Part shown: positions 35,448-44,883 of the stretch, in pieces
Layout of the letters: the number at the start of each line of letters is the position of its first letter
Position numbering within the stretch: the stretch's first letter is position 1
DNA from: Ramlibacter agri
GTDB lineage: Bacteria; Pseudomonadota; Gammaproteobacteria; Burkholderiales; Burkholderiaceae_C
Reading direction: 5' to 3'
NCBI RefSeq assembly: GCF_012927085.1
Contig: NZ_JABBFX010000001.1
Coordinates: forward strand, 1,674,001-1,738,000
DNA length: 64,000 bases
Program-made: the position numbers and the translations under genes
Notes under the pieces: generated by a model
Databases searched by the model: none
Told to the model about the DNA's origin: nothing
The model's input: the letters and a program-made list of their open reading frames with translations, nothing else

Positions 35448-36056
35448 ATGACTGCCGCTGCCGCGTCCTGCTCCGCCGACGAGGCTCTGCAGCGCCTGAA
35501 AGAGGGCAATGCGCGCTTCATCGCCGGGCAGGCGCGTTTCCCGACGGTGCAAAAAGAGGTGCTGGCCGACCTGGCGAAAGGCCAGCAGCCTTATGCCACC
35601 GTTCTGGGCTGCAGCGACAGCCGGGTGCCGCCCGAACTGGTGTTCGACGCATCCTTCGGCGAGCTGTTCGTCGTCCGGGTGGCTGGCAATGTGCTGGGGC
35701 CCTCGATCCTGGGGACGCTGCAGTACGCCGGCAGCCACCTGAACACGCCCCTCTTCGTGGTGATGGGGCACCAGGGTTGCGGCGCCGTCGAGGCGGCGCT
35801 CGCCAGCCGCTACCGCGGCGTTTCCCACGGAGCCCGAATCCAGGTCCTGCTGGAAAACATCCAGCCGGCCCTGGAGGGCCTCGATGGCTCGCAGCCGCCG
35901 GAGCTGCTGCTGGAACGGGCGGTGGAGGCGAACGTGCGCCATGCGGTAGAGGCAATCCAGGCCATGCCCGAGGCGGCGGACGCGCGGGAGCGCGGCATGC
36001 GGCTCGTCGGGGCCGTGTACCACCTGGAGTCGGGCCGCGTTCGCTTCCTGGAATGA
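35448..36056 (+). CDS. Beta-class carbonic anhydrase
   Basis: 202 residues. Zinc ligands are C55, H108 and C111 (CSDSRVPPE and GHQGCGAV), with the Asp57-Arg59 dyad that gates the active site. It interconverts CO2 and bicarbonate in the cytoplasm. ATG 35448 (MTAAAASCSADEALQRL) is the first good start after the upstream terminator; the open frame before it is a shadow of the desaturase. No signal peptide is seen. It ends at a terminator shared with the convergent rpmG gene. Confidence 0.93.
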   Translation: MTAAAASCSADEALQRLKEGNARFIAGQARFPTVQKEVLADLAKGQQPYATVLGCSDSRVPPELVFDASFGELFVVRVAGNVLGPSILGTLQYAGSHLNTPLFVVMGHQGCGAVEAALASRYRGVSHGARIQVLLENIQPALEGLDGSQPPELLLERAVEANVRHAVEAIQAMPEAADARERGMRLVGAVYHLESGRVRFLE

Positions 36057-36057
36057 A

Positions 36058-36083
36058 AAAAGCCCCGCGAGGCGGGGCTTTTC
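36058..36083. terminator. Bidirectional rho-independent terminator between carbonic anhydrase and rpmG
   Basis: GCCCCGC (36062-36068) pairs with GCGGGGC (36072-36078) over a 3-nt loop, flanked by A-rich sequence on the left and TTTT on the right. It can end transcripts arriving from both sides. Confidence 0.9.
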
Positions 36084-36098
36084 TGCAGGGCGCGAAGC

Positions 36099-36269
36099 TT
36101 ATTTCAGCTTCGTTTCCTTGTACTCGACGTGCTTGCGAGCCTTCGGGTCGAACTTCATGATCGACATCTTTTCAGGCATCGTCTTCTTGTTCTTGCTCGT
36201 GGTGTAGAAGTGGCCGGTGCCCGCGGTGGACTCCAGCTTGATCTTTTCGCGACCGCCTTTGCTAGCCAT
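36099..36269 (-). CDS. rpmG: 50S ribosomal protein L33
   Basis: 56 residues starting [17 protein letters not shown] and ending [10 protein letters not shown], a full-length L33. The [17 protein letters not shown] stretch is typical. The zinc-binding CxxC pairs of the C+ form are absent, so this is the zinc-independent C- type. It lies 18 bp downstream of rpmB on the same strand, the usual rpmB-rpmG order. Confidence 0.97.
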   Translation of the reverse strand: MASKGGREKIKLESTAGTGHFYTTSKNKKTMPEKMSIMKFDPKARKHVEYKETKLK

Positions 36270-36287
36270 GGTGCTGCTCCTTCGGTA

Positions 36288-36521
36288 TTAAGCCTGGCCG
36301 CGGGCGCGCATGTCTGCGAGCACGGCTTCGATGCCATTCTTGTCGATCAGGCGCACCGCAGCGTTGGAAACGCGCAGGCGGACAAAGCGGTTCTCGCTCT
36401 CGACCCAGAAACGGCGGTATTGCAGGTTCGGCAGGAACCGGCGCTTGGTCTTGTTGTTGGCGTGGGAAACGTTGTTCCCGACCATCGGGCCTTTGCCCGT
36501 TACTTCGCACACGCGTGCCAT
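36288..36521 (-). CDS. rpmB: 50S ribosomal protein L28
   Basis: 77 residues, standard length. [21 protein letters not shown] and '[21 protein letters not shown]' are diagnostic. Only one Cys (C5) is present, so this is the zinc-free type, matching the L33 form next to it. It is the first gene of the rpmB-rpmG operon, with a leader of about 130 nt containing two hairpins. Confidence 0.97.
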   Translation of the reverse strand: MARVCEVTGKGPMVGNNVSHANNKTKRRFLPNLQYRRFWVESENRFVRLRVSNAAVRLIDKNGIEAVLADMRARGQA

Positions 36522-36662
36522 CAGCACTCTCCGATTATCAAACGGCGGAACTGTCGGTGGCCGGCGCGCTTGCGCGCCCACCTCGCTCTCGCCTGACCTC
36601 GCCATAAGGGTGGCGGTAGCCCATGAATGCCGGACGCAAATCCGGCAGAGCCCGCGATTATA
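36522..36662 (-). promoter_or_regulatory. rpmB promoter and structured leader
   Basis: On the minus strand a perfect TATAAT lies at 36662-36657; no good -35 is visible at 16-18 bp. The leader that follows contains GCCGGA...TCCGGC, a 6-bp stem with a 6-nt loop near 36628-36645, and GGCGCG...CGCGCC near 36561-36576. Such structures could allow feedback control by a ribosomal protein, but this is inference. Confidence 0.45.
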
Positions 36663-36675
36663 TACCGAGCCCGGA

Positions 36676-37657
<982 letters not shown>

Positions 37658-37782
37658 CAGTGTACATTTCGGGCCGAGTCGAGAAGTATCAACGCTGGCT
37701 GCGCGCCGGCCGCTTCATCGATTGCTATGCGGTCGATTGTAAGAACCCATGGCCTCAGGCCGGTGCAGGAGGGATTTGAAAC

Positions 37783-38457
37783 ATGTCGATGCTGTCCAAC
37801 CTGGAGCTGATTCGCCGGGTACCCTTGTTTGCCCTGCTGACGGCGTCCCAGGCGGAGGGCGTGGCGGACGCGGTGGTCAAGCGCCGCTTCAAGCGCGGGG
37901 AGACCATCGTGGAGCAGGGCGAGAAGTCCAACACGCTCTACATCATCCTCACCGGCCGGGTGCGGGTGGTGACGTCCGACAAGCGCGGCCGCGAAGTGAT
38001 CCTCGCGACGCTCAACCCCGGTGACTACATCGGCGAGATGAGCCTTATCGACAACGAGCCGCATTCGGCCACCTGCCGCGCCGAGGTGCAGACCGACATG
38101 CTGACGCTGGGCCGCGCCGAATTCGCGCGCTGCCTGCCGGAAAACAGCTCCATGTCGTACGCGATCATGAAGGGCCTGGTGCAGCGCCTGCGTCAGGCGG
38201 ACCGCAAGATCGAGTCGCTGGCGCTGATGGACGTGTACGGGCGGGTGGCGCGCGCGCTGCTCGAATTCGCGCAGCCGGACCGCGAAGGCCAGATGTTGAT
38301 CCGCGAGCGCATCTCGCGCCAGGACATCGCCAAGATGGTCGGCGCCTCGCGCGAAATGGTCAGCCGGGTGATGAAGGACCTGGAAGACCGCGGCTTCATC
38401 GAGACGCGCGAAGACGGTTCGATGATCGTCAAGGACCGGCTGACGACGCTGGGTTGA
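37783..38457 (+). CDS. Crp/Fnr family transcriptional regulator
   Basis: 224 residues. A cyclic-nucleotide-binding-like beta roll (about 15-130; LNPGDYIGEMSLIDNEPHSATCRA) is joined by a long helix to a winged helix-turn-helix at about 168-205 (ISRQDIAKMVGASREMVSRVMKDLEDRGFI). The phosphate-cassette Arg-Ser pair of true cAMP receptors is changed to 'PHSATCRA', and the N-terminal cysteine cluster of Fnr is absent. It may sense another ligand. GGAGGG precedes the ATG. It is divergent from trxB, which it might control. Confidence 0.9.
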   Translation: MSMLSNLELIRRVPLFALLTASQAEGVADAVVKRRFKRGETIVEQGEKSNTLYIILTGRVRVVTSDKRGREVILATLNPGDYIGEMSLIDNEPHSATCRAEVQTDMLTLGRAEFARCLPENSSMSYAIMKGLVQRLRQADRKIESLALMDVYGRVARALLEFAQPDREGQMLIRERISRQDIAKMVGASREMVSRVMKDLEDRGFIETREDGSMIVKDRLTTLG

Positions 38458-38475
38458 GCCGCGTAGCCATGTTGT

Positions 38476-38553
38476 TGCGGCCCTGGGCCGCAATCCATGG
38501 CAACGTACCAACACTTTTCCGCCTGCGCATGGATTGCGGGTCAAGCCCGCAAT
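38476..38553. repeat. Pair of intergenic palindromes (REP-like), copies 4 and 5
   Basis: Copy 4: TTGCGGCCC (38476-38484) against GGGCCGCAA (38486-38494). Copy 5: ATTGCGGG (38533-38540) against CCCGCAAT (38546-38553), followed by GACAA. The flanks CAATCCATG and CATGGATTG are mutually inverted, so the two copies face each other. They fill the gap between the Crp/Fnr gene and ftsK. Confidence 0.7.
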
Positions 38554-38580
38554 GACAAAGCAGTAAGCTTTCACTCGCGC

Positions 38581-40914
38581 ATGACTTTCTCCCTGAACAC
38601 CCTGAACGAGGGCGCGCCTGGAGCCGGCGCCCCGCGCACCGGCCTGGCCCGCTTCACCCACGAGACCGCGCTGCTGCTGGGCGCGGTCGCCCTCGTGTTC
38701 TGGCTGCTGGCGCTGGTGACCTATTCGGGCCAGGACCCGGCCTTTTCCACCTCCGGCGGCCACGGGCCGGTCAGCAACATGGGCGGCCGCCTGGGCGCGG
38801 CCCTGGCGGACGGCAGCTACTTCCTGCTTGGCTACTCGGTCTGGTGGTGCCTGGCCGCGGGCCTGCGCGCCTGGCTCGGCTCGTTGGCGCGCTGGATGCG
38901 CGGCGGCGTGGTGACCCCGCCGGCCCACCCCTGGCTGCATGGTCGCTGGAGCTTCTGGATCGCGCTGGTGGTGCTGCTGGTGGCCAGCAGCGGGCTGGAG
39001 TGGTCGCGCCTGTACCGGCTGGAAGGCCACCTGCCGGACCACGCCGGCGGCGCCCTCGGCTTCCTGGTCGGGCCGGCGGCCGTACAGTGGTTCGGCTTTG
39101 CCGGCTCCGGCCTGCTGTTCGTGGCGCTGCTGGTGCTTTCCGGCGGGCTCGTGTTCGGTTTCTCCTGGAGCCAGGTCGCGGAGCGCATCGGCGCCCGCGT
39201 CGATGCCTTCGTCGAAAGCCGGCGCAGCAAGCGCGAGATCGCCGAGGACGTGGCCGTGGGCCAGCGCGCGGCGAAGGAGCGCGAGGTCACGGTGAAGGAG
39301 GAGCGCGTCGTCATCGAGGAGCACCATCCGGTGCCGGTGCTGATCGAGCCGGTGGTGGTGGAAGTGCCCAGGAGCGAACGCATCGCCAAGGAGCGCCAGA
39401 AGCCCCTGTTTGCCGAGATGCCGGACAGCAAGCTGCCGCAGGTGGACCTGCTCGATGGCGCCAGCGCCCGCCAGGAGTCGGTGTCGCCGGACACCCTGGA
39501 GATGACCTCGCGCCTGATCGAGAAGAAGCTGAAGGACTTCGGCGTCGAGGTGCGGGTGGTGGCGGCAGCGCCCGGCCCGGTCATCACGCGCTATGAGATC
39601 GAGCCGGCCACGGGCGTGAAGGGCTCGCAGATCGTCAACCTGGCCAAGGACCTGGCGCGTTCGCTGTCGCTGGTGTCGATCCGCGTGATCGAGACCATCC
39701 CCGGCAAGAACTTCATGGCGCTGGAACTGCCCAACGCCAAGCGGCAGTCGATCAAGCTGTCGGAGATCCTGGGCTCGCAGGCGTACAACGAGGCCCGCTC
39801 GCAGCTCACGCTGGGCCTGGGCAAGGACATCGTCGGCAACCCGGTGGTGGCGGACCTGGCCAAGATGCCGCACGTGCTGGTGGCCGGCACCACCGGCTCC
39901 GGCAAGTCGGTGGGCATCAACTCGATGATCCTGTCGCTGCTGTACAAGGCCGAAGCACGCGACGTGCGCCTGCTGATGATCGACCCCAAGATGCTGGAGA
40001 TGTCGGTCTACGAAGGCATCCCGCACCTGCTGTGCCCGGTGGTGACGGACATGAGGCAGGCCGGCAACGGCCTGACCTGGTGCGTGGCCGAAATGGAGCG
40101 CCGCTACAAGCTGATGTCCAAGCTGGGCGTGCGCAACCTCGCGGGCTACAACACCAAGATCGATGACGCCAAGGCGAAGGAACAGTTCATCTACAACCCC
40201 TTCAGCCTGACGCCGGACAGCCCCGAGCCGCTGGAGCGCCTGCCCTACATCGTGGTGGTGATCGACGAACTCGCCGACCTGATGATGGTGGTGGGCAAGA
40301 AGATCGAGGAACTGATCGCGCGCCTGGCGCAGAAGGCGCGGGCGGCCGGCATCCACCTGATCCTGGCGACGCAGCGGCCGTCGGTGGACGTGATCACCGG
40401 CCTGATCAAGGCCAACATCCCGACCCGCATCTCGTTCCAGGTCTCCAGCAAGATCGACAGCCGCACCATCCTCGACCAGATGGGCGCCGAGGCTTTGCTG
40501 GGCATGGGCGACCAGTTGTACATGGCCAGCGGCACCGGCCTGCCGATCCGCGTGCACGGCGCCTTCGTGAGCGACGACGAAGTGCACCGCGTGGTGGCCT
40601 ACCTGAAGGAGCAGGGCGGCGAGCCGAACTACATCGAAGGCGTGCTGGAAGGCGGCACCGTCGACGGGGATGACGGCGCTGTCGGCGGCGGTGCCGGTGG
40701 TGAAGGCGGCGGAGAGGCCGACCCGATGTACGACAAAGCCGTCGAAATCGTGCTCAAGAACCAGAAAGCCAGTATTTCGCTGGTGCAAAGGCATCTCTCC
40801 ATCGGCTACAACAAGGCGGCCAACCTGCTGGAATCGATGGAGAAAGCAGGCCTGGTGAGCCCGATGAACGCGCGCGGGCAGCGTGAGATCCTGGTGCCCG
40901 GCCGGGCTGAATAA
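38581..40914 (+). CDS. ftsK: DNA translocase FtsK
   Basis: 777 residues. Four N-terminal membrane segments (about 30-180) anchor it at the septum, followed by a short linker. The motor has Walker A ([13 protein letters not shown], about 435) and Walker B ([14 protein letters not shown]). The C-terminal winged-helix gamma domain ([30 protein letters not shown] region) reads KOPS sites. It pumps DNA during chromosome dimer resolution at cell division. ATG 38581 ([11 protein letters not shown]) is chosen over an upstream TTG at 38497, which lies within repeat sequence. lolA follows, the normal ftsK-lolA-rarA order, though here two genes separate lolA from rarA. Confidence 0.95.
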   Translation: MTFSLNTLNEGAPGAGAPRTGLARFTHETALLLGAVALVFWLLALVTYSGQDPAFSTSGGHGPVSNMGGRLGAALADGSYFLLGYSVWWCLAAGLRAWLGSLARWMRGGVVTPPAHPWLHGRWSFWIALVVLLVASSGLEWSRLYRLEGHLPDHAGGALGFLVGPAAVQWFGFAGSGLLFVALLVLSGGLVFGFSWSQVAERIGARVDAFVESRRSKREIAEDVAVGQRAAKEREVTVKEERVVIEEHHPVPVLIEPVVVEVPRSERIAKERQKPLFAEMPDSKLPQVDLLDGASARQESVSPDTLEMTSRLIEKKLKDFGVEVRVVAAAPGPVITRYEIEPATGVKGSQIVNLAKDLARSLSLVSIRVIETIPGKNFMALELPNAKRQSIKLSEILGSQAYNEARSQLTLGLGKDIVGNPVVADLAKMPHVLVAGTTGSGKSVGINSMILSLLYKAEARDVRLLMIDPKMLEMSVYEGIPHLLCPVVTDMRQAGNGLTWCVAEMERRYKLMSKLGVRNLAGYNTKIDDAKAKEQFIYNPFSLTPDSPEPLERLPYIVVVIDELADLMMVVGKKIEELIARLAQKARAAGIHLILATQRPSVDVITGLIKANIPTRISFQVSSKIDSRTILDQMGAEALLGMGDQLYMASGTGLPIRVHGAFVSDDEVHRVVAYLKEQGGEPNYIEGVLEGGTVDGDDGAVGGGAGGEGGGEADPMYDKAVEIVLKNQKASISLVQRHLSIGYNKAANLLESMEKAGLVSPMNARGQREILVPGRAE

Positions 40915-41008
40915 CGGTTCGTAACGAACTTCGGACTGCAGGGGCCACCCAACAGACAATGTCATCAAGGGCGGCGCCAGGCCGCCATGACGAACGAACG
41001 GGAGCCCC

Positions 41009-41647
41009 ATGAGAAAGATCCTCTTTGCCGCGCTGCTGGCCGGCGCTGCGCTGGCCGCCCAGGCCGGACCCATCGAAAGCCTCGAGAACTTCATCCGCAC
41101 CGCGAAGACCGGGCATGCCGACTTCACGCAGGTCGTGACCGCGCCGCCCAGGAACGGCCAGCCGGGCAAGACCAAGACCTCCAGCGGCACCTTCGACTTC
41201 GAGCGGCCGAACCGCTTCCGCTTCGTCTACCAGAAGCCCTTCCAGCAGATCATCGTGGCCGACGGCCAGACGCTGTGGCTGCACGACCAGGACCTGAACC
41301 AGGTGACGCAGCGCAAGCAGGCCAAGGTGTTGGGCAGCACGCCGGCGGCGCTGATCGCCGCGGCGCCGGACCTCGAGTCCTTGAAGCGTGACTTCGACCT
41401 GCAGCCATTGCCGGACAAGGACGGCATGCAGTGGGTGCAGGCCACGCCGAAGGGCAAGGAAGGCCAGCTCGCCAGCATGAAGGTGGGCTTCCGCGGCGAC
41501 CAACTGGCCGCGCTCGACATCCAGGACAACTTCGGCCAGCGTTCGCTGCTCACGTTCAACAACATGCAGGTGAACGGCGGCGTCAGCGCTGATGCCTTCC
41601 GCTTCCAGCCGCCCAAGGGCGCGGACGTGGTGCAGGCGCCGAATTAA
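41009..41647 (+). CDS. lolA: Outer-membrane lipoprotein carrier protein LolA
   Basis: 212 residues with a signal peptide (MRKILFAALLAGAALAAQA). The mature part has the LolA pattern: ENFIRTAKTGHADFTQVV, then RPNRFRFVYQKPFQQIIVADGQTLWLHDQDLNQVT. It ferries lipoproteins through the periplasm from LolCDE to LolB. GGGAG lies just ahead of the ATG. Its 3' end overlaps the convergent GNAT gene by 4 bp. The following rarA is separated by a three-gene leftward insert relative to the common ftsK-lolA-rarA order. Confidence 0.93.
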   Translation: MRKILFAALLAGAALAAQAGPIESLENFIRTAKTGHADFTQVVTAPPRNGQPGKTKTSSGTFDFERPNRFRFVYQKPFQQIIVADGQTLWLHDQDLNQVTQRKQAKVLGSTPAALIAAAPDLESLKRDFDLQPLPDKDGMQWVQATPKGKEGQLASMKVGFRGDQLAALDIQDNFGQRSLLTFNNMQVNGGVSADAFRFQPPKGADVVQAPN

Positions 41648-42495
41648 CCGAGTTCAAATGTCGTGATGCCGTACAGGCGCTGCATCGGCACGCCCGGCGC
41701 GGCGTTGCCGGTGTACATGCGCGCCGTCTCGAAGACCGCGTGCATGCCGTGCCGCTGCGCCAACGCCGCGGCGGCCGCGTTCGGCTCCGGCAGGTCCAGG
41801 TAAACCGCTTCGCTGGGGCTGGCGTGGCCGGCCAGCCCGCAGAACAGCGCTTCCGCTTCGGCTTCGCCGTCGGCCTCCAGCGGGCCGATCTTCCAGCCCT
41901 GGCGGCAGCGCCGGATCAAGCCCCAGCCGCGCAGGCGGCCGTCCTGCACGTAGCCGTAACCCGCGGCGTGCGGCTGCTCGTCCCATAGGCGCAGGAATTC
42001 GGTGCGGTCGGCCGGGAAGAAGGGCCGGTCATAGGAGAGCACGGTGTCGAAGGGCAGCATGCCCAGCGGCACCAGGTGCGGGTCACCGGCCCCCTGGCCC
42101 AGCCCCGCGCCTTCGTGCCGGACGTTGCGCCAAGCGAGCTGGAAGCCGGACTTGCGGTAGTTGTCCTGCTGCGCGACCACGCCATCGAGCCCCACCTGCC
42201 GGCCGGTGGCCGAGGCCATGCCGTGCTGCCACAGGGCCCAACCGAGGCCGTGGCCGCGGTGTTCCGGCAGCACGATGTAGAGGCCGAGGAAGGCGAAGCC
42301 GGCGCCGTACTTCACCACCGAGATGGAGGCGACCGGCTGGCCATCGAGCAGGCCGACGAAGAAGCCGGCGGGATCGGCGGCGTGGAACAGCGAGGCGTCA
42401 TCGCGCCCCGGATTCCAGCCTTCCCGCGCAGCCCACTCCACCGCGAGCGCGACTTCGTCGCGGGTCATGGTCCGGCAGCGGTAGTCCGCGTCCAT
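41644..42495 (-). CDS. GNAT family N-acetyltransferase (two-domain)
   Basis: 283 residues. The N-terminal GNAT domain (1-140) holds the acetyl-CoA loop VLPEHRGHGLGWALW. The C-terminal half (about 150-283; DRTEFLRLWDEQPHAAGYGYVQDGRLRGWG) resembles the acetyltransferase-like domain often fused in this family. Substrate is unknown; the enzyme is cytoplasmic. It is read against lolA, with a 4-bp overlap at the 3' ends. Confidence 0.85.
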   Translation of the reverse strand: MDADYRCRTMTRDEVALAVEWAAREGWNPGRDDASLFHAADPAGFFVGLLDGQPVASISVVKYGAGFAFLGLYIVLPEHRGHGLGWALWQHGMASATGRQVGLDGVVAQQDNYRKSGFQLAWRNVRHEGAGLGQGAGDPHLVPLGMLPFDTVLSYDRPFFPADRTEFLRLWDEQPHAAGYGYVQDGRLRGWGLIRRCRQGWKIGPLEADGEAEAEALFCGLAGHASPSEAVYLDLPEPNAAAAALAQRHGMHAVFETARMYTGNAAPGVPMQRLYGITTFELG

Positions 42496-42540
42496 GCCGC
42501 GATGGTAGGACGCGGGACCGCGCCGGTCCAGAGCCTGCGG

Positions 42541-44280
42541 CTAGAAGCCGCCGCCGCCGGTGACCGACTTGCAGTTCATCGGGAAGCGGGCGGTGAAGAC
42601 GGTGGGGGAACCGGCCCCCACCTCGTTCACGTACCCCTTGTCGCCGCTCAGGCCGTCGATGACCACCATCCACTCGCCGGTCCGTGGGTTCTGGACCGAC
42701 ACTTCCACGGGACCGGCCGGGAAACCGGCGATGCTTCCCTGCGCTGCAGTCGTCGTGCTGGAGGGCTGGTCGGCGTAGAAGCTGGTCCACGCGGTGAACA
42801 CGCCGGCGGCATTGGGTGCGTAGCTCACGGAGACCAAGGTCGGCAGCTCCCGTCGATGCGAGCTGTTGTCGGAACAGTACTCATAGGATTCCACCTTCAA
42901 CGTGCCCCCGACGATCGGCGCGAGCGTCACGGGCAGCGCCACCGGGCCGCCGCACAGGGAGGAAACGCTCACCTTGCCCACGACCTTTCCACGGTCCAGG
43001 GCCGTGAGGGTGGCCGCGATGTTCGGCGCGCGCAGCAGGGTCAGGCTGGAGTCCGTGGCCCGGGTGATGTTGCCGTAGCGCTGGCCGGTGGCGCCGACCA
43101 GCACGATCTCCAGCGGGCGATCGTCGGCCGCCGGGCGGCCGGTGATGTTCACGCTCGCCGTGCAGCTGTTCACGTATTGGTCCAGGTTCCACGAGGACAG
43201 GTGCTGGGTCTGGAACTGCACGGTGAAGTTGTCGGCGTCGACCGGCGTCTTCTCGGCCACGGTGCCCATCTTCTCGAACACCCACTTGCCATTGGTGTCG
43301 TCGTAGCTCCACACGGGGTACTGGCTGCCGACCGTGAGCGGGTGGCCGTTCTCGTCCAGCGTGGACTTCGGCAGGTCGATGCCCACCGTCAGTGGCTGGT
43401 CGAACTTCTTGATGGCGTTGCCCTTGCTGTCCGTCACGTTGAACTGGGCGAAGCCCGCCGTGATGAAGCTGCCCTGGTCCGCGGCGCTGCCGTTCAGGAC
43501 GGCTGCATTGGCGGCCGGCACATCGACCGTGGCTGCGAAGCCGCCGGGGAAGGCCCGCAGTGAATCGCTGTTGGCATTGCCGAAGTAGGTGTTGGAGACG
43601 GTCAGCGGGCCGGGAGCGGCGGCAGCGCCGCCGGCGGTCCTGCCGACGGTGCCCGCGGGAATCGCGAGGCTCGACGTCCCGATGGTTTCCGCATTGCCTT
43701 CGGCGTTGGTCACCGCCTTCGATGCGGTGGCCAGCACGACCGGCGCGGCGAAGGCGCCGCTGGCGGTGGCCGAACCCGGCGCCACGGCCATCGCGACGGG
43801 AAGGTCAGACGCGTTGACGGCGGCGGCCTGGTTCGTATTGACCATCTTGATCTCGACGGCCTGGTCGCCCTTGAGGCCCGCCACGCCGACGATCCGCGTG
43901 CCCGTCGCCACCCAACCCTTGGCCCCGGCGTCGGCGAGCTGGATGGAGAAGTCCTGCGCGCCGGCCGTGAAGGCTGCATCGACGAAAACGAGGCCGTCCG
44001 AGGTCGTGATGGTCTTGCCATTGAGGCCGCTGGAGTCCGCGGCCTTCAGTGTTGCTGCCCCGACGAAGGTCACCTTGATGGAATCGCTGATCGTCTGCCC
44101 GGTGACCGAGTCCACCAGGCGGACCACGTACCTCGCGTTCTGCAGCGTCTGCAGCGGAGCCTGGGTGGGGACGGAAATGGTCTCGCCTGCTCCCCCGCCA
44201 CCTCCGCCGCCGCAACTCACGAGGACCACTCCGGCGCATGCCAGCGCCACCAAACTGAAGCCCGACTTGTATCCGCGCAT
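42541..44280 (-). CDS. Large Gly-rich-leader lipoprotein of unknown function
   Basis: 579 residues. The N-terminus ends in lipobox LVSC with C23 followed by seven Gly residues, a spacer common in burkholderial surface lipoproteins. The mature chain is beta-rich, with several Ig-like stretches (SVTGQTISDSIKVTFVGAATLKA; GTLKVESYEYC) and Thr/Asn/Gly abundance. Two Cys near residues 372 and 425 and one near the C-terminus may form disulfides. No catalytic motif is seen. It is likely exposed on the cell surface or in the periplasm. It stands alone between convergent or unrelated genes. Confidence 0.7.
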   Translation of the reverse strand: MRGYKSGFSLVALACAGVVLVSCGGGGGGGAGETISVPTQAPLQTLQNARYVVRLVDSVTGQTISDSIKVTFVGAATLKAADSSGLNGKTITTSDGLVFVDAAFTAGAQDFSIQLADAGAKGWVATGTRIVGVAGLKGDQAVEIKMVNTNQAAAVNASDLPVAMAVAPGSATASGAFAAPVVLATASKAVTNAEGNAETIGTSSLAIPAGTVGRTAGGAAAAPGPLTVSNTYFGNANSDSLRAFPGGFAATVDVPAANAAVLNGSAADQGSFITAGFAQFNVTDSKGNAIKKFDQPLTVGIDLPKSTLDENGHPLTVGSQYPVWSYDDTNGKWVFEKMGTVAEKTPVDADNFTVQFQTQHLSSWNLDQYVNSCTASVNITGRPAADDRPLEIVLVGATGQRYGNITRATDSSLTLLRAPNIAATLTALDRGKVVGKVSVSSLCGGPVALPVTLAPIVGGTLKVESYEYCSDNSSHRRELPTLVSVSYAPNAAGVFTAWTSFYADQPSSTTTAAQGSIAGFPAGPVEVSVQNPRTGEWMVVIDGLSGDKGYVNEVGAGSPTVFTARFPMNCKSVTGGGGF

Positions 44281-44340
44281 TTTTCCTTGCCGCCTGTCGT
44301 TGATGAGCGGCGGAGTGTCGTGCAGGGATCGTTACAAATT

Positions 44341-44370
44341 TAAACCCGAACGGAGGTCGGGGGCTTTTTG
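44341..44370. terminator. Bidirectional terminator candidate
   Basis: CCCGA (44345-44349) pairs with TCGGG (44357-44361) over a 7-nt loop. The minus-strand side is followed by TTTAAATTT, which suits the leftward gene at 44487-44858; the plus-strand side has CTTTTTG. Confidence 0.55.
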
Positions 44371-44486
44371 TATCGGGCGGACGACACGGCGACCCCATCC
44401 CCCCAATGGAGGAGTCGCCCAGCGAAAGATGGGCCGTGTTGAGGCGCGCGCGACGTTGCGCCGCCATTTCAGGGGCTTGACGCCGC

Positions 44487-44858
44487 TCAGATCTCGCGCG
44501 CGATCTGGTCCAGCTGCTTGCGCTCGATGTATTCGTCCATGCGGGACAGCAGCCGCCACCATTCCGAGCCGTCGTCGCGGAAGACGCGGATGGCGCCGGC
44601 GCGCACGAGGATCTTGCGCAGTTCGTCGTCCTCGAAGCCGCCCAGGTGCTTGCGCAGGGTGTCGAAGGAGCGGTCGGTATAGCTCTTGTGCGACAGGAAA
44701 TGGCGCGCCGTCTCCTCCGCCATGAACTCCACCTTGTGCTGTTCCTGCAGCACGCGCAACTGGTTCTGCAACTGCTGGCGATTGAGCAGGTAGCTGATGC
44801 CGCCGCCGACGGCAGCGCCGAAGAGGGCCGAGAAGGTGGACCAGAGCGCCGCATCCAT
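44487..44858 (-). CDS. Small membrane-anchored hypothetical protein
   Basis: 123 residues. One N-terminal membrane segment (about 6-25, STFSALFGAAVGGGISYLL) is followed by a short coiled coil (QQLQNQLRVLQEQHKVEF) and a helical C-terminal domain with FDTLRKHLGGFEDDELRKILVRAGAIRVF. No known family is recognised. The C-terminal part looks like a winged-helix or small helical domain. The chosen ATG gives MDAALWSTF; an upstream in-frame start near rarA is less likely. It is divergent from rarA with only 25 bp between start codons. Confidence 0.6.
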   Translation of the reverse strand: MDAALWSTFSALFGAAVGGGISYLLNRQQLQNQLRVLQEQHKVEFMAEETARHFLSHKSYTDRSFDTLRKHLGGFEDDELRKILVRAGAIRVFRDDGSEWWRLLSRMDEYIERKQLDQIAREI

Positions 44859-44883
44859 GATGGGCGGACTATAAACTCCGAGC

